Of a stretch of 64,000 bases of DNA, positions 1 to 7,433 are shown in pieces. The position numbers and the translations under genes were made by a program. The stretch lies in the NCBI GenBank assembly GCA_949296245.1, contig CASFNW010000003.1, positions 30,016 to 94,015 on the forward strand, in the 5' to 3' direction. Position 1 is the first letter of the stretch. Each line of letters begins with the position of its first letter. The notes under the pieces were generated by a model, which was not told where the DNA came from, did not search any database, and saw only the letters and a list, made by a program, of their open reading frames with translations. The DNA is from an uncultured bacterium. Its GTDB lineage: Bacteria > Cyanobacteriota > Vampirovibrionia > Gastranaerophilales > Gastranaerophilaceae.

Positions 1-1
1 A

Positions 2-1159
2 GAAGAATACGATGATTTTTCTGCAGGTGTAAAAGCAAAACTGAAAAATTTCTGCGGTTTGCTTGATAAACTTGATAAAAATCAAGATTCTCTGTTACTG
101 CCTGAGTTTATTGCCTTTGTAATAGAAGAATCCGGCTATCTTGCAGAGTTGAAACAGGAAGATACAGAAGAAGCGGAATCCCGTATAGAAAACCTGCAGG
201 AGCTTGTCAATGTAGCCAGAGACTTTACTCCTGATGAAGATGACAATGTGCTCGGTGAATTCCTCGCGCAGGTAGCTCTGGTCAGTGATCTTGATGAAAC
301 ACCGGATGCTGAAAATGCAGTTACTCTAATGACTCTGCATGCTGCTAAAGGTCTTGAGTTTGAAAATGTATTTCTTGCAGGTCTTGAGGAAGGAATATTT
401 CCTCACAGCCGCTCTTTAAACAGTAATACAGAAATGGAAGAAGAACGCCGTCTAATGTATGTGGGTGTAACAAGAGCCAAGCAGAAATTGTACATTTCTT
501 ATGCCAAAAGACGTCAGATGTGGGGTGAGACAAGATACTATACTCCGAGCCGTTTTCTTGCAGAAATTCCGGAAAACTTGACGGAAAGAAATATTGCAGA
601 GGATTCTGTCTCCTATAATAAGGGTGGAACCTTTAAACAGGCTGTTAATAAAATAAAAACAGACAGAAGCGGCTATGTTGAAAAAAACACAAGTTTTGGC
701 AAAGGTTTTGTTGCGCCGTCAGCCGGACTTTCAAATGCACAGAATATAAGTAAAGTAGTGAAGAAAAAGCCTGTTTACAACAGTGAAAGCTATAATACAG
801 CGTCTTCTTACAAGCCTTTATCATCAACAAAACAGAATAACTTCACAAAAAAAGAAGCGTTTGTTGTTAAAAATGTCCAGAATCAGGCAAAAGACGAAGA
901 AAAAATTAAAAAGCTTCTCGAGGACAATCCGATAAAAAGAATGCTGGAAGAAAAGAAAGCAAAAGAAGCTGCTGCCGCTGTAGCAGCTGAAAGTACATCT
1001 GACTATGCAGTAGGAGACAGGGTATTCCATGGCAAATTCGGCATAGGACATATCAGCGAGATTAAAGAAATCGGTTCTTCAAAAATGTATATTATTGACT
1101 TTGGCAAACAGGGCAAAAAAGCTGTAGATGCCCTTTATGCCAATTTAAAGAAGTTTTAA
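2..1159 (+). CDS. pcrA: UvrD/PcrA DNA helicase, C-terminal part
   Basis: The reading frame is open from the window edge, so the start lies upstream; 385 residues are visible. This is the C-terminal half of a superfamily 1A 3'-5' DNA helicase that unwinds DNA in repair and in clearing replication obstacles. Motif V (TLHAAKGLEF, near base 330) and motif VI (EEERRLMYVGVTRAK, near 436-480) are intact. A lysine/alanine-rich linker follows, and the last ~55 residues (YAVGDRVFHGKFGIGHI...) match the Tudor-like C-terminal domain of PcrA/UvrD, which in the family binds RNA polymerase. The Walker A half is outside the window. PcrA rather than Rep is favoured by the Tudor tail. A strong hairpin terminator follows directly. 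Confidence 0.93.
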   Translation, partial: EEYDDFSAGVKAKLKNFCGLLDKLDKNQDSLLLPEFIAFVIEESGYLAELKQEDTEEAESRIENLQELVNVARDFTPDEDDNVLGEFLAQVALVSDLDETPDAENAVTLMTLHAAKGLEFENVFLAGLEEGIFPHSRSLNSNTEMEEERRLMYVGVTRAKQKLYISYAKRRQMWGETRYYTPSRFLAEIPENLTERNIAEDSVSYNKGGTFKQAVNKIKTDRSGYVEKNTSFGKGFVAPSAGLSNAQNISKVVKKKPVYNSESYNTASSYKPLSSTKQNNFTKKEAFVVKNVQNQAKDEEKIKKLLEDNPIKRMLEEKKAKEAAAAVAAESTSDYAVGDRVFHGKFGIGHISEIKEIGSSKMYIIDFGKQGKKAVDALYANLKKF

Positions 1160-1163
1160 AAAT

Positions 1164-1200
1164 AAAAAGGATTCTTAAATTTTAAGAATCCTTTTTATTT
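1164..1200. terminator. Bidirectional terminator
   Basis: A perfect inverted repeat (AAAAAGGATTCTTAAA with its complement) begins 5 bases after the helicase stop. It has an A-run on the left and a T-run on the right, so it can end both the helicase transcript and the convergent Nudix gene. Confidence 0.9.
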
Positions 1201-1222
1201 TTTAGTATTTCTATTTTAATCT

Positions 1223-1903
1223 CTATGAGAAAAAGTGTCCTCTTTTTGAGTTGAGTGTAATTTTGTCAAAAGAGTATAGTCTTGCAGGCCTTTTTGAACC
1301 TGATTTTGTGTATTCATCAAGCTCTTTTAAAATTGCAAGAGAAAGGAATTTTTTTCTGAAATTTCTTTTATCCAGCTTTTTCATCAATATCATTTCATAA
1401 GCTTTTTGTAATTCCGTTAGCGTGAATTTTTGCGGCAGAAGCTGGAAAGCAATAGGACAAAATTCCAGACGTTCTCTTGTTCTCTTTAGAGAATATTCAA
1501 TAATTTCTTTGTGGTCAAATGCAAGAGCCGGAAGGCTGTTGACTGGATGCCATTTTACTTCGGTGATTTCCGTGTTTGGCTCAAAGGATAACACAATGTC
1601 ATCAGAGCGGATAAGCGCAAAGTACGCACATGTGATTACACGTGAATTAGGGTGACGAAGCGGGTCGCCAAAAGTGTATAACTGCTCAAGATAGATGTTC
1701 TGTACATTAGTTTTCTCCTTGAGTATACGCAATGCTGCATCGTCGAGTGTTTCTGATATTCGAATATAACCGCCTGGCAATGCCCATTTGCCTTTAAACG
1801 GCTCATGTGCACGTTTAACCAACAGTACCTTAAGTTGATCATCTTTGATAGTAAAAATAACTACGTCTGTGGTGACCTCATGGGTTTTTGTCTCTTTAAA
1901 CAT
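1223..1903 (-). CDS. NrtR-type Nudix/winged-helix regulator
   Basis: 226 aa. Residues ~10-140 form a Nudix domain and residues ~145-226 a winged-helix-like domain, the layout of NrtR, a repressor that senses ADP-ribose or related nucleotides and controls NAD metabolism. The Nudix box starts normally (PGGYI...ETLDDAA) but its catalytic core reads RILKEKT instead of RExxEExG, so two catalytic glutamates are missing; this suggests ligand sensing rather than hydrolysis, as in several NrtR proteins. The ATG is preceded by CCGAGGATTT. No NAD biosynthesis gene is nearby, so the target is unknown. A catalytically altered Nudix hydrolase is the alternative. Confidence 0.8.
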   Translation of the reverse strand: MFKETKTHEVTTDVVIFTIKDDQLKVLLVKRAHEPFKGKWALPGGYIRISETLDDAALRILKEKTNVQNIYLEQLYTFGDPLRHPNSRVITCAYFALIRSDDIVLSFEPNTEITEVKWHPVNSLPALAFDHKEIIEYSLKRTRERLEFCPIAFQLLPQKFTLTELQKAYEMILMKKLDKRNFRKKFLSLAILKELDEYTKSGSKRPARLYSFDKITLNSKRGHFFS

Positions 1904-1964
1904 AAATCCTCGGCTTGTTTCAAACTCTTATTATTAATATTTTATTCCAAACAGATATTAAATT

Positions 1965-2013
1965 AAAAAGCATTTTGTATTATTTTGAGAAAAATTTACA
2001 AAATGCTTTTTTT
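1965..2013. terminator. Terminator after lytic transglycosylase
   Basis: The inverted repeat AAAAAGCATTTTGTA/TACAAAATGCTTTTT has a 17-nt loop and lies 12 bases beyond the transglycosylase stop. On the minus strand it ends in a T-run. It could also act on plus-strand transcripts. Confidence 0.82.
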
Positions 2014-2025
2014 AATTCTTATGAA

Positions 2026-2634
2026 TTATATTGCACCTGATAGAGTTACAATAGGCATGTTTTCAAAGTAATTTCCTTTTAAAACATTGTTCTCTTTGTC
2101 AATTGTCAATGCTTTATTCACGGTTGCAACTGAACCTTTACCCTGATATTTTATGATAGCGGGATCAGGATTAGCTTTTTGTGCATAATATTCATTCATA
2201 ATCCCTTTTACAAAGCGTTTTGTCTCTGCAAAAGGCGGTACGCCTTTGTACTTGCTGACGTTACCGGGACCTGCATTATAAGCGGCAAGTGCAAGTTCTA
2301 TAGAACCGAATTTTTGATACATCATTTTGTAATACATCAATCCGCCTCTAATATTGTCGCTTAGATAATACGGGTTGTAGCCTAATTTTCTTGCAGTTGA
2401 CGGCATTAATTGAAATACGCCCACCGCACCGAAAGAACTTTTCTTTTCATGAACAAAGCCTGATTCCATCTTTGCAATACTCAAACCCAGTGCAGGATCA
2501 ACGCCCATTTCCAAAGAGTGTTTTACAATGTAATCTTTGACTGTGGCTTTTGAAGTTTCTGCTTGTACTTGGTTTGGATTTAATAAAATGCAAAGAATGA
2601 ATAGTAAGGTTAGTGTTAGTAACTTTCTAATCAA
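2026..2634 (-). CDS. Secreted lytic transglycosylase (SLT family)
   Basis: 202 aa. A Sec signal peptide (hydrophobic residues ~5-20, likely cut after VQAE/QAET) is followed by a lysozyme-like SLT domain. The catalytic glutamate is E57 in AKMESGF; the GVFQLMP segment (72-78) and AYNAGPG (118-124) are the classic family motifs. Such enzymes cleave the MurNAc-GlcNAc bond of peptidoglycan without water, leaving 1,6-anhydro ends, and act in the periplasm. After residue ~150 there is a short tail of unknown role. The gene is monocistronic, with its own promoter, a long structured leader of ~145 nt and a terminator, which suggests post-transcriptional control. Confidence 0.9.
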   Translation of the reverse strand: MIRKLLTLTLLFILCILLNPNQVQAETSKATVKDYIVKHSLEMGVDPALGLSIAKMESGFVHEKKSSFGAVGVFQLMPSTARKLGYNPYYLSDNIRGGLMYYKMMYQKFGSIELALAAYNAGPGNVSKYKGVPPFAETKRFVKGIMNEYYAQKANPDPAIIKYQGKGSVATVNKALTIDKENNVLKGNYFENMPIVTLSGAI

Positions 2635-2639
2635 TGTTA

Positions 2640-2780
2640 ATCCTCTGTTTTGTAACTTGATACGGAACGGACATTTATAAGACTTGCTCTTATGTGAATG
2701 GTCGTTTATGCCCTCCCCGCAGAACTCTTTTTCTCATCTGATTGCTTTGACTTTCACAATGATTTTGAATCCGAGTTCTT
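2640..2780 (-). promoter_or_regulatory. Structured 5' leader of transglycosylase mRNA
   Basis: From the predicted start site (~2778) to the start codon there are about 145 nt with no reading frame. An outer stem pairs AGAACTC (2779-2773) with GAGTTCT (2727-2721). A second hairpin at 2705-2660 pairs GACCATTCACATAAGA with TCTTATAAATGTCC around loop GCAAG, with a G-rich stretch GCGGGGAGGG between them. c-di-AMP riboswitches often precede cell-wall hydrolase genes, but I do not see the conserved core of that class, so this is an unassigned candidate cis-regulatory RNA. Confidence 0.5.
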
Positions 2781-2784
2781 GTTT

Positions 2785-2812
2785 ATAATACTTCATAAAG
2801 ATAAAAAGTCAA
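2785..2812 (-). promoter_or_regulatory. Sigma70 promoter of transglycosylase gene
   Basis: On the minus strand TTGACT (2812-2807) and TATTAT (2790-2785) are separated by 16 bases. This puts the start site near 2778 and defines the long leader. Confidence 0.7.
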
Positions 2813-2901
2813 GCCCTGAGACATTTTTGACCTTTTATCCCCTTGTGCAGTGCGTTTTTTGAGAACAATTTCATTCTTTTTCAAAGTGTAATTTTTGTTA
2901 A

Positions 2902-2931
2902 TTGGATGACTGAATATTCATTTGTGATAAT
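2902..2931 (+). promoter_or_regulatory. Promoter of DnaQ-like gene
   Basis: TTGGAT (2902-2907) and GATAAT (2926-2931) are 18 bases apart, immediately before a GAGGGAG ribosome site and the ATG at 2953. The rest of 2635-2952 holds the divergent transglycosylase promoter and leader; nothing else is apparent. Confidence 0.55.
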
Positions 2932-2952
2932 ATAGAAATGAGGGAGATTTGA

Positions 2953-3891
2953 ATGCCAAGAAAAAAATGTATTGAAATTGTTCTGGATGTAGAGACAACA
3001 GGACTTGATTATAAAAAAGAGAGAATTATTGAATTTGCAGCGGTAAGACTGGAAAACGGTGTTATAAAAGACAGCTATGAGACCATGATTAATCCGAAAC
3101 AGCATATCAGAAAATCGAGCATGGCTGTGCACGGTATAACAGAGGATATGGTCGCTGACAAACCTACTGAAGAGGAGGTTATGCCCAAAATCCTCGAGTT
3201 TATCGGTGATTATCCGATTGTGGCTCACAATGCAATCTTTGATTATAACTTTATAAATGAGGCATCAAAACGACTTTACGGTAAACCTATTGAGAACCAG
3301 AGAATTGATTCACAGTTTTTGTTTAAGGAAGTTTATCCCGAGTTTGAGTCTCACGGGCTTGAAAATTTGATGAATAAATTCGGGGTTGAATTTGATACAA
3401 GACACCGTGCAATGGCCGATACAATAGGTCTTGCACAGGCTTACCCGAAACTTAAAAAATTGTATGAGAAAAAATATGACTGGCAGATGAAACAGATTGA
3501 CAATATCGATTATCTGTTTGAAAGATTCTTGCGTATTCAACAGGCAGTGCAGACCATGCAGTCAGAGCTTCAGGATTTAAAATCAATATTTAAATTGTAT
3601 TTTGATGAAGGCGGCAAACCGGTAACAGCTACTACCGGCGAGACTCTTGTTTATCAATCTAAACAGTCTTATTCATACGACTTTGTACAGATTAAAGATA
3701 TTCTTGATGATATAGGTGCTCTGCCAAAGGCTGTAAAACTAAACAACGGTTTTGTTGACAGGCTGGTAAGCGGTCACAGTCTGGATGAAGAAACCAGAGA
3801 GAAAATAAAAGCTGCCAGATGTGATTTTTCTGAGACAAGAAACATTCAGGTTATAAAACCTGATAAACATCATTGCGATTGTAATAAGTAA
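2953..3891 (+). CDS. DnaQ-like 3'-5' exonuclease
   Basis: 312 aa. Residues 1-170 form a DEDDh exonuclease domain: D12 and E14 in DVETTG, D97 in AHNAIFDYNF, and H151/D156 in HRAMADT, so all five metal-binding and catalytic residues are present. It resembles the epsilon proofreading subunit of DNA polymerase III and free-standing DnaQ-like nucleases. The C-terminal ~140 residues are not recognised: a helical stretch (170-210), then a segment ending in a Cys/His-containing tail (HHCDCNK). A strong ribosome site (GAGGGAG) fixes the start. No polymerase gene is near, so the precise role (proofreading or repair exonuclease) is open. Confidence 0.82.
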   Translation: MPRKKCIEIVLDVETTGLDYKKERIIEFAAVRLENGVIKDSYETMINPKQHIRKSSMAVHGITEDMVADKPTEEEVMPKILEFIGDYPIVAHNAIFDYNFINEASKRLYGKPIENQRIDSQFLFKEVYPEFESHGLENLMNKFGVEFDTRHRAMADTIGLAQAYPKLKKLYEKKYDWQMKQIDNIDYLFERFLRIQQAVQTMQSELQDLKSIFKLYFDEGGKPVTATTGETLVYQSKQSYSYDFVQIKDILDDIGALPKAVKLNNGFVDRLVSGHSLDEETREKIKAARCDFSETRNIQVIKPDKHHCDCNK

Positions 3892-3896
3892 TAAAA

Positions 3897-3920
3897 AACC
3901 TGAACAAATTGTTCAGGTTA
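3897..3920 (+). terminator. Weak terminator after DnaQ-like gene
   Basis: An 11-bp inverted repeat (AACCTGAACAA/TTGTTCAGGTT) begins 6 bases after the stop codon. The following bases are only moderately T-rich (AAATCTTTATT), so termination may be inefficient. Confidence 0.6.
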
Positions 3921-3998
3921 AATCTTTATTAGTCTAGTTGCCGTTATCTCTTTAGTTTTATATTGTGGTCAGATTGTAATGATTTGCTGTTTATTATA

Positions 3999-4187
3999 TT
4001 AAGCGATGAAGTTTGTGCCGAATCTTGTTGCGCCTAACAAAACGCATTCTTCAAGCATTGAGTCTAAGCTTCTGTAAACTTTTCTTTTAGGAGCTTTTTC
4101 TGCTTCTTCAATACCTGCTCTTGTTTCATCATACTGTGCAGCGATTGCTAAAGTGTAGTTTGCGAATGGGTTTGTTGCGTTAATCAT
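3999..4187 (-). CDS. 62-aa protein of unknown function
   Basis: A 62-residue protein with no signal peptide or membrane segment: an N-terminal Asn/Ala-rich part (NATNPFANYTLAIAAQ), a charged middle and a C-terminal part with RSLDSMLEE and a single Cys. I do not recognise a family. It is treated as real because it has a ribosome site (GAGGTCAGAGAG) before ATG and because its promoter is nearly the same, with identical spacing, as the promoter of the coiled-coil protein at 33351. The two genes are therefore probably co-regulated. It is monocistronic. Confidence 0.68.
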   Translation of the reverse strand: MINATNPFANYTLAIAAQYDETRAGIEEAEKAPKRKVYRSLDSMLEECVLLGATRFGTNFIA

Positions 4188-4210
4188 ATCTCTCTGACCT
4201 CTTTTTGTTT

Positions 4211-4290
4211 TCTCTTACATATATATAAAGTCAGAAAGTATATAAAAATTGCTAAAATAGTATATACTTTTCTTAATATTTCTTAATATT
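4211..4290 (-). promoter_or_regulatory. Shared promoter module, copy 1
   Basis: Read on the minus strand it holds ATTAAGAAAAGTATATACT, four bases, TAGCAATTTTT, 14 bases, then TTTATATATATG. The same blocks in the same order and spacing occur at 33252-33328. GTATATAC is a palindrome and a likely binding site; TATATATA is the likely -10 region. Confidence 0.65.
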
Positions 4291-4321
4291 ATATCTGAAA
4301 TGCAGATATAACAGGCTTATT

Positions 4322-5293
4322 CTAAAAAGTAGTTAAACTCCCGTTTAGATTTATTGCGCACACATTGTAATTTTTGTCCCAGTAAATTTTAGAATTTTGA
4401 TTATTAATAGATGAAATAGTTGTTGATGCCATAGAGACTGCGGTCTGTAAGTCCAGCATTTGTTCTTTTACAAGACCCTTTATTATGTCAGCAACAAATG
4501 TTGTGCTGCCTGCCATTGTGCCGTTTGCATCTACTGCTTTGCCGTCTTTCATAAATACAGTTTTGTTGCAAAATTCCATAGAGTCTTTATCACTGTGTGT
4601 AATAGGCAAAGCATCGCTTATAAGTATAATTTTGCTCAATGGCTTTGTTCTGAAAGTTATTTTTAAAACATCTTTTTGCACATGTTTAAAATCCGCAATA
4701 AGTTCGGCAGCTATCCTGTTATCAGATAGTGCTGCAACGACTGTTGAATTATTTCTGTGAGAAAATTCACCCATTGCATTGTACAGATGTGTTACCTGAA
4801 CAACATGACTTAAATCAGTTGCAAGACAGTGCCCTGCAGAAACTCTTACTCCTTTGCTTTTTAGATATTTGCATAGTGCGTAATTTTCATCAAGTTCCGG
4901 TGCCAGTGTTACTATTTTTATTATTTCGTCTTCAAGTTGAGAATAATTTTCAATAGTTGGAGCAAGCAGTTGTTTTTCGTCATGGATTCCTTTTTTGGCG
5001 GGATTTATAAAGCAGGCTTCAAGATGTACACCGGCAATTTTTGCCATAGCTGTTGTTTCGGATTCTTGCATTTTTATAGCTTTTTTTATTCGGACAATCT
5101 GCCTTTTTAGATTGTCTGTGCTATCTGTTGCAAGTGTCGGAAAGAAAGCGCATACGCCGTATTTTATGATTTTTTTTGAAAATTCAATAAATTCATCTTC
5201 ACTGCATTTTGCAAAATCTATCCCAAAGCCCCCATGAATGTGTTGTTCAATGAGGGCATTTGTCTCTGTTAAATTATCTAATGGTTTGTTCAT
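4322..5293 (-). CDS. nagA: NagA-like N-acetylglucosamine-6-P deacetylase, short
   Basis: 323 aa, amidohydrolase superfamily. Metal and active-site residues of NagA are visible: H18/H20 in EQHIHGGFG, E92 in HLEACFINP, H155 in SAGHC, H169 in HLYNAMGEF and the catalytic D227 in LISDALP. The enzyme removes acetate from GlcNAc-6-phosphate in amino-sugar and cell-wall recycling. It is ~50-60 residues shorter than usual because the protein starts right at the HxH motif: the N-terminal strand part of the small beta domain is absent. It is not a frameshift, as only 8 bases separate it from malQ upstream, with which it forms an operon. Reduced or altered function is possible. Confidence 0.8.
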   Translation of the reverse strand: MNKPLDNLTETNALIEQHIHGGFGIDFAKCSEDEFIEFSKKIIKYGVCAFFPTLATDSTDNLKRQIVRIKKAIKMQESETTAMAKIAGVHLEACFINPAKKGIHDEKQLLAPTIENYSQLEDEIIKIVTLAPELDENYALCKYLKSKGVRVSAGHCLATDLSHVVQVTHLYNAMGEFSHRNNSTVVAALSDNRIAAELIADFKHVQKDVLKITFRTKPLSKIILISDALPITHSDKDSMEFCNKTVFMKDGKAVDANGTMAGSTTFVADIIKGLVKEQMLDLQTAVSMASTTISSINNQNSKIYWDKNYNVCAINLNGSLTTF

Positions 5294-5301
5294 AACTTAT
5301 A

Positions 5302-7218
5302 TTATATAAGTTCTTCCAAATCTTTCAACAATCCTTTATGTTTGGAAGCATATTTGATGCCTCTGGCTTCGATTGCCATTTTTAATATTAAAGGAAGATT
5401 CAAAGCCAGACCTTTTTCAGAAATATTATTCAAATAAACTTCTTCAAAGTTATCCGGCAATCTTAGTGACCAGTTGCTGTCTCCTGATGTACCGGGTTTG
5501 TTGTAAGTATCTTTTATACCGAAGAAGTCAGTAAAGAATACCTGAATATTTTCTGCTTTTGATGCAAAAATCTCGGCAAGTTTTACATTCATCAATGCTT
5601 TTGCATCAGTAGTGAGCTTAACAATCAGGTCATCTCTTTCTTTGCCCTGAAGTTCCGAGTACATGTCATCTACCAGATTTACAACGTTAAGATAGCCTTC
5701 GTGGGTGTTAATCATTTCATCTGCCCACATAGAGATAGGCTCATTGTCGTGCGTGCCTACCATTGCCCAGCATCTCGGAACAATATTGCAGCATCTGTAA
5801 GGATGTTCAGGGTCTTCATGTTTTACAAACTGTGTGAGTCTCATACCCTGTAAATCGTATTCTTTCATTACTGATTCTACTGGGAATGTCAGTGTGCCTA
5901 AATCCTCGCAGACAATTGCGTCTTTGTTAAGACCTTCTTCTTTTGCTGCTGCAATAACAACTTTTTCTATCATTGCGCCGTATTTTTTGATTTGTTCTTT
6001 AGTTAATTTTTTAACTCTTTTTTCTTTGTCGTTTTCAAGTTCAAGATTCAAATCATCCATTGTTGCAATTGCGTATTGGGATAATTCAGGGTGTTCCGGT
6101 GAAGAATACAATCTTCCTGCACCGTCTTTTGGCATAGGTGTTTTGCCTGCTTTGTACACCCATGGGTCGATAAGCCCTACAATATGGTCTATTCTTACAC
6201 CGCCCGGGTTTTCTTTGAACATTTTTTTATAAAGATGTTTTAAAAGCTGGCCGGCTTCGCCTAAAGAACCGTCTTCGTTAAACATTTTCTTGGGGTCAAC
6301 AACAGGGAATCCCCATGCCTGACCGCTTTTTGAAAAATAATCCGGCGGGCATCCCAGCATCCAGCCTTCTAAAAATAATGACTGATAAGCCCAGCTGTCT
6401 CTGTCAGAGAATGCAACCTGTCTGTCCGCAATCATTTTTAAATCATCTTTTTTTGCATATTTTCTTGTTGCTTCATTCTGTTTAGCAGCAACAAACTGGC
6501 AGAAGCAGTAATAATTAATTGTATCTGAATATTTAAGCCTTATTTCTTTTTCTCTTAAAAATGCTGCTTTCTTTTCTTCATCTGTTTTTGGATTGAACAT
6601 ATTTCTGTCTGCTTTGTTATCCCAAAGCGGCCAGTAATCGTTGTTGTTTTCAATGGAAAGTGCTTCGTATAAGGCATCTTTTGAAAGCCAGAAATCATTT
6701 TCTTCTTTGAATTTTTCAAATTCTTTATTGAGTTTTTTGTTGTTCCATTCTTTAAAGTTCATGTAGGCTTCTTGCAAAGCTTCTTCCTGAGCTTTATAAA
6801 TATAAGAATAAGCTGTTTTATTTATATCTTTGTTAGGATTTTCATTGCAAATTTTATTGTAAGTTTCTTCAGAAAGGATATTTCCCCATTCTTTTGTTGT
6901 CAACTGTTCCAAATCAATGAATAAGGGATTTATAGAAAAAATTGTACCTGTATAAGGCGATGAGTCGCAGGCTTTTGTTTTACCCTGCGGTCCAAGTTGT
7001 ATTGCGTTAAATAAGCCTGATGCAAAATCCATCAAATTTTTGCCGGCTTGAGAGTTCGGTGAACCGAAACCCGTATTTTTACCGTGGATAGAAGGGAAGC
7101 TGTTGCCGTGGATTATTAATGCAAAATTCTTTTTGCCAAGTTCCTTAAGAGCTTTTTTGCATACTTTTTTGAATTTCTTCATATCTTTTGTTTTTGCTTT
7201 GTCTTCGCAACAAATCAT
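5302..7218 (-). CDS. malQ: 4-alpha-glucanotransferase (MalQ/DPE1)
   Basis: 638 aa, GH77. Signature pieces: GWMLGCPPDYFS (285-296), the nucleophile D344 in GGVRIDHIVGL, the acid/base E438 in IVCEDLG, and H490/D491 in VGTHDNEP. The enzyme transfers alpha-1,4-glucan segments between chains in glycogen and maltodextrin metabolism and acts in the cytoplasm. It is longer than the usual ~500 aa: the first ~75 residues and a charged lysine-rich insert (~145-265) account for this. AAGGGG lies before the ATG. It heads an operon with nagA. Together with the glycogen synthase at 37718, the GH13 enzyme at 59236 and the ROK kinase it points to an active glycogen cycle. Confidence 0.93.
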   Translation of the reverse strand: MICCEDKAKTKDMKKFKKVCKKALKELGKKNFALIIHGNSFPSIHGKNTGFGSPNSQAGKNLMDFASGLFNAIQLGPQGKTKACDSSPYTGTIFSINPLFIDLEQLTTKEWGNILSEETYNKICNENPNKDINKTAYSYIYKAQEEALQEAYMNFKEWNNKKLNKEFEKFKEENDFWLSKDALYEALSIENNNDYWPLWDNKADRNMFNPKTDEEKKAAFLREKEIRLKYSDTINYYCFCQFVAAKQNEATRKYAKKDDLKMIADRQVAFSDRDSWAYQSLFLEGWMLGCPPDYFSKSGQAWGFPVVDPKKMFNEDGSLGEAGQLLKHLYKKMFKENPGGVRIDHIVGLIDPWVYKAGKTPMPKDGAGRLYSSPEHPELSQYAIATMDDLNLELENDKEKRVKKLTKEQIKKYGAMIEKVVIAAAKEEGLNKDAIVCEDLGTLTFPVESVMKEYDLQGMRLTQFVKHEDPEHPYRCCNIVPRCWAMVGTHDNEPISMWADEMINTHEGYLNVVNLVDDMYSELQGKERDDLIVKLTTDAKALMNVKLAEIFASKAENIQVFFTDFFGIKDTYNKPGTSGDSNWSLRLPDNFEEVYLNNISEKGLALNLPLILKMAIEARGIKYASKHKGLLKDLEELI

Positions 7219-7365
7219 AAATTTACACCCCTTCTTAACTACTTAATAATCATATCCAAAATTATCCTACCATTTAGTATATTATTTTTATATAGTCAGG
7301 GTGCATAATTTATAACTGTTTTTACATTTCTTTACCAAACAGCAATTAAGAATTTATAAAAAATC

Positions 7366-7394
7366 TTGCCAAAACATTGAAAAATCACGATAAT
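7366..7394 (+). promoter_or_regulatory. Promoter of ilvE
   Basis: TTGCCA (7366-7371) and GATAAT (7389-7394) are 17 bases apart. The predicted start near 7401 lies downstream of an alternative TTG codon at 7377, which supports the GTG at 7434 as the true ilvE start. Confidence 0.6.
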
Positions 7395-7433
7395 AAAAGT
7401 AATTTAATGTTGCAGCGCAAAAGGAGAGTTAAA

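Noticed and set aside
2640..2780. c-di-AMP (ydaO) riboswitch before the transglycosylase gene
   Set aside because: Gene context fits but the conserved core sequence of that class is not seen; kept only as an unassigned structured leader.
4485..4760. Long open frames antisense to nagA, malQ, minCDE, serA and other genes
   Set aside because: They mirror the codon structure of clear genes on the other strand, lack ribosome sites and give Ser/Cys/Leu-rich non-globular sequences.
7377..7433. Upstream TTG start for ilvE
   Set aside because: It lies before the predicted transcription start, lacks a ribosome site and adds residues absent from the family.
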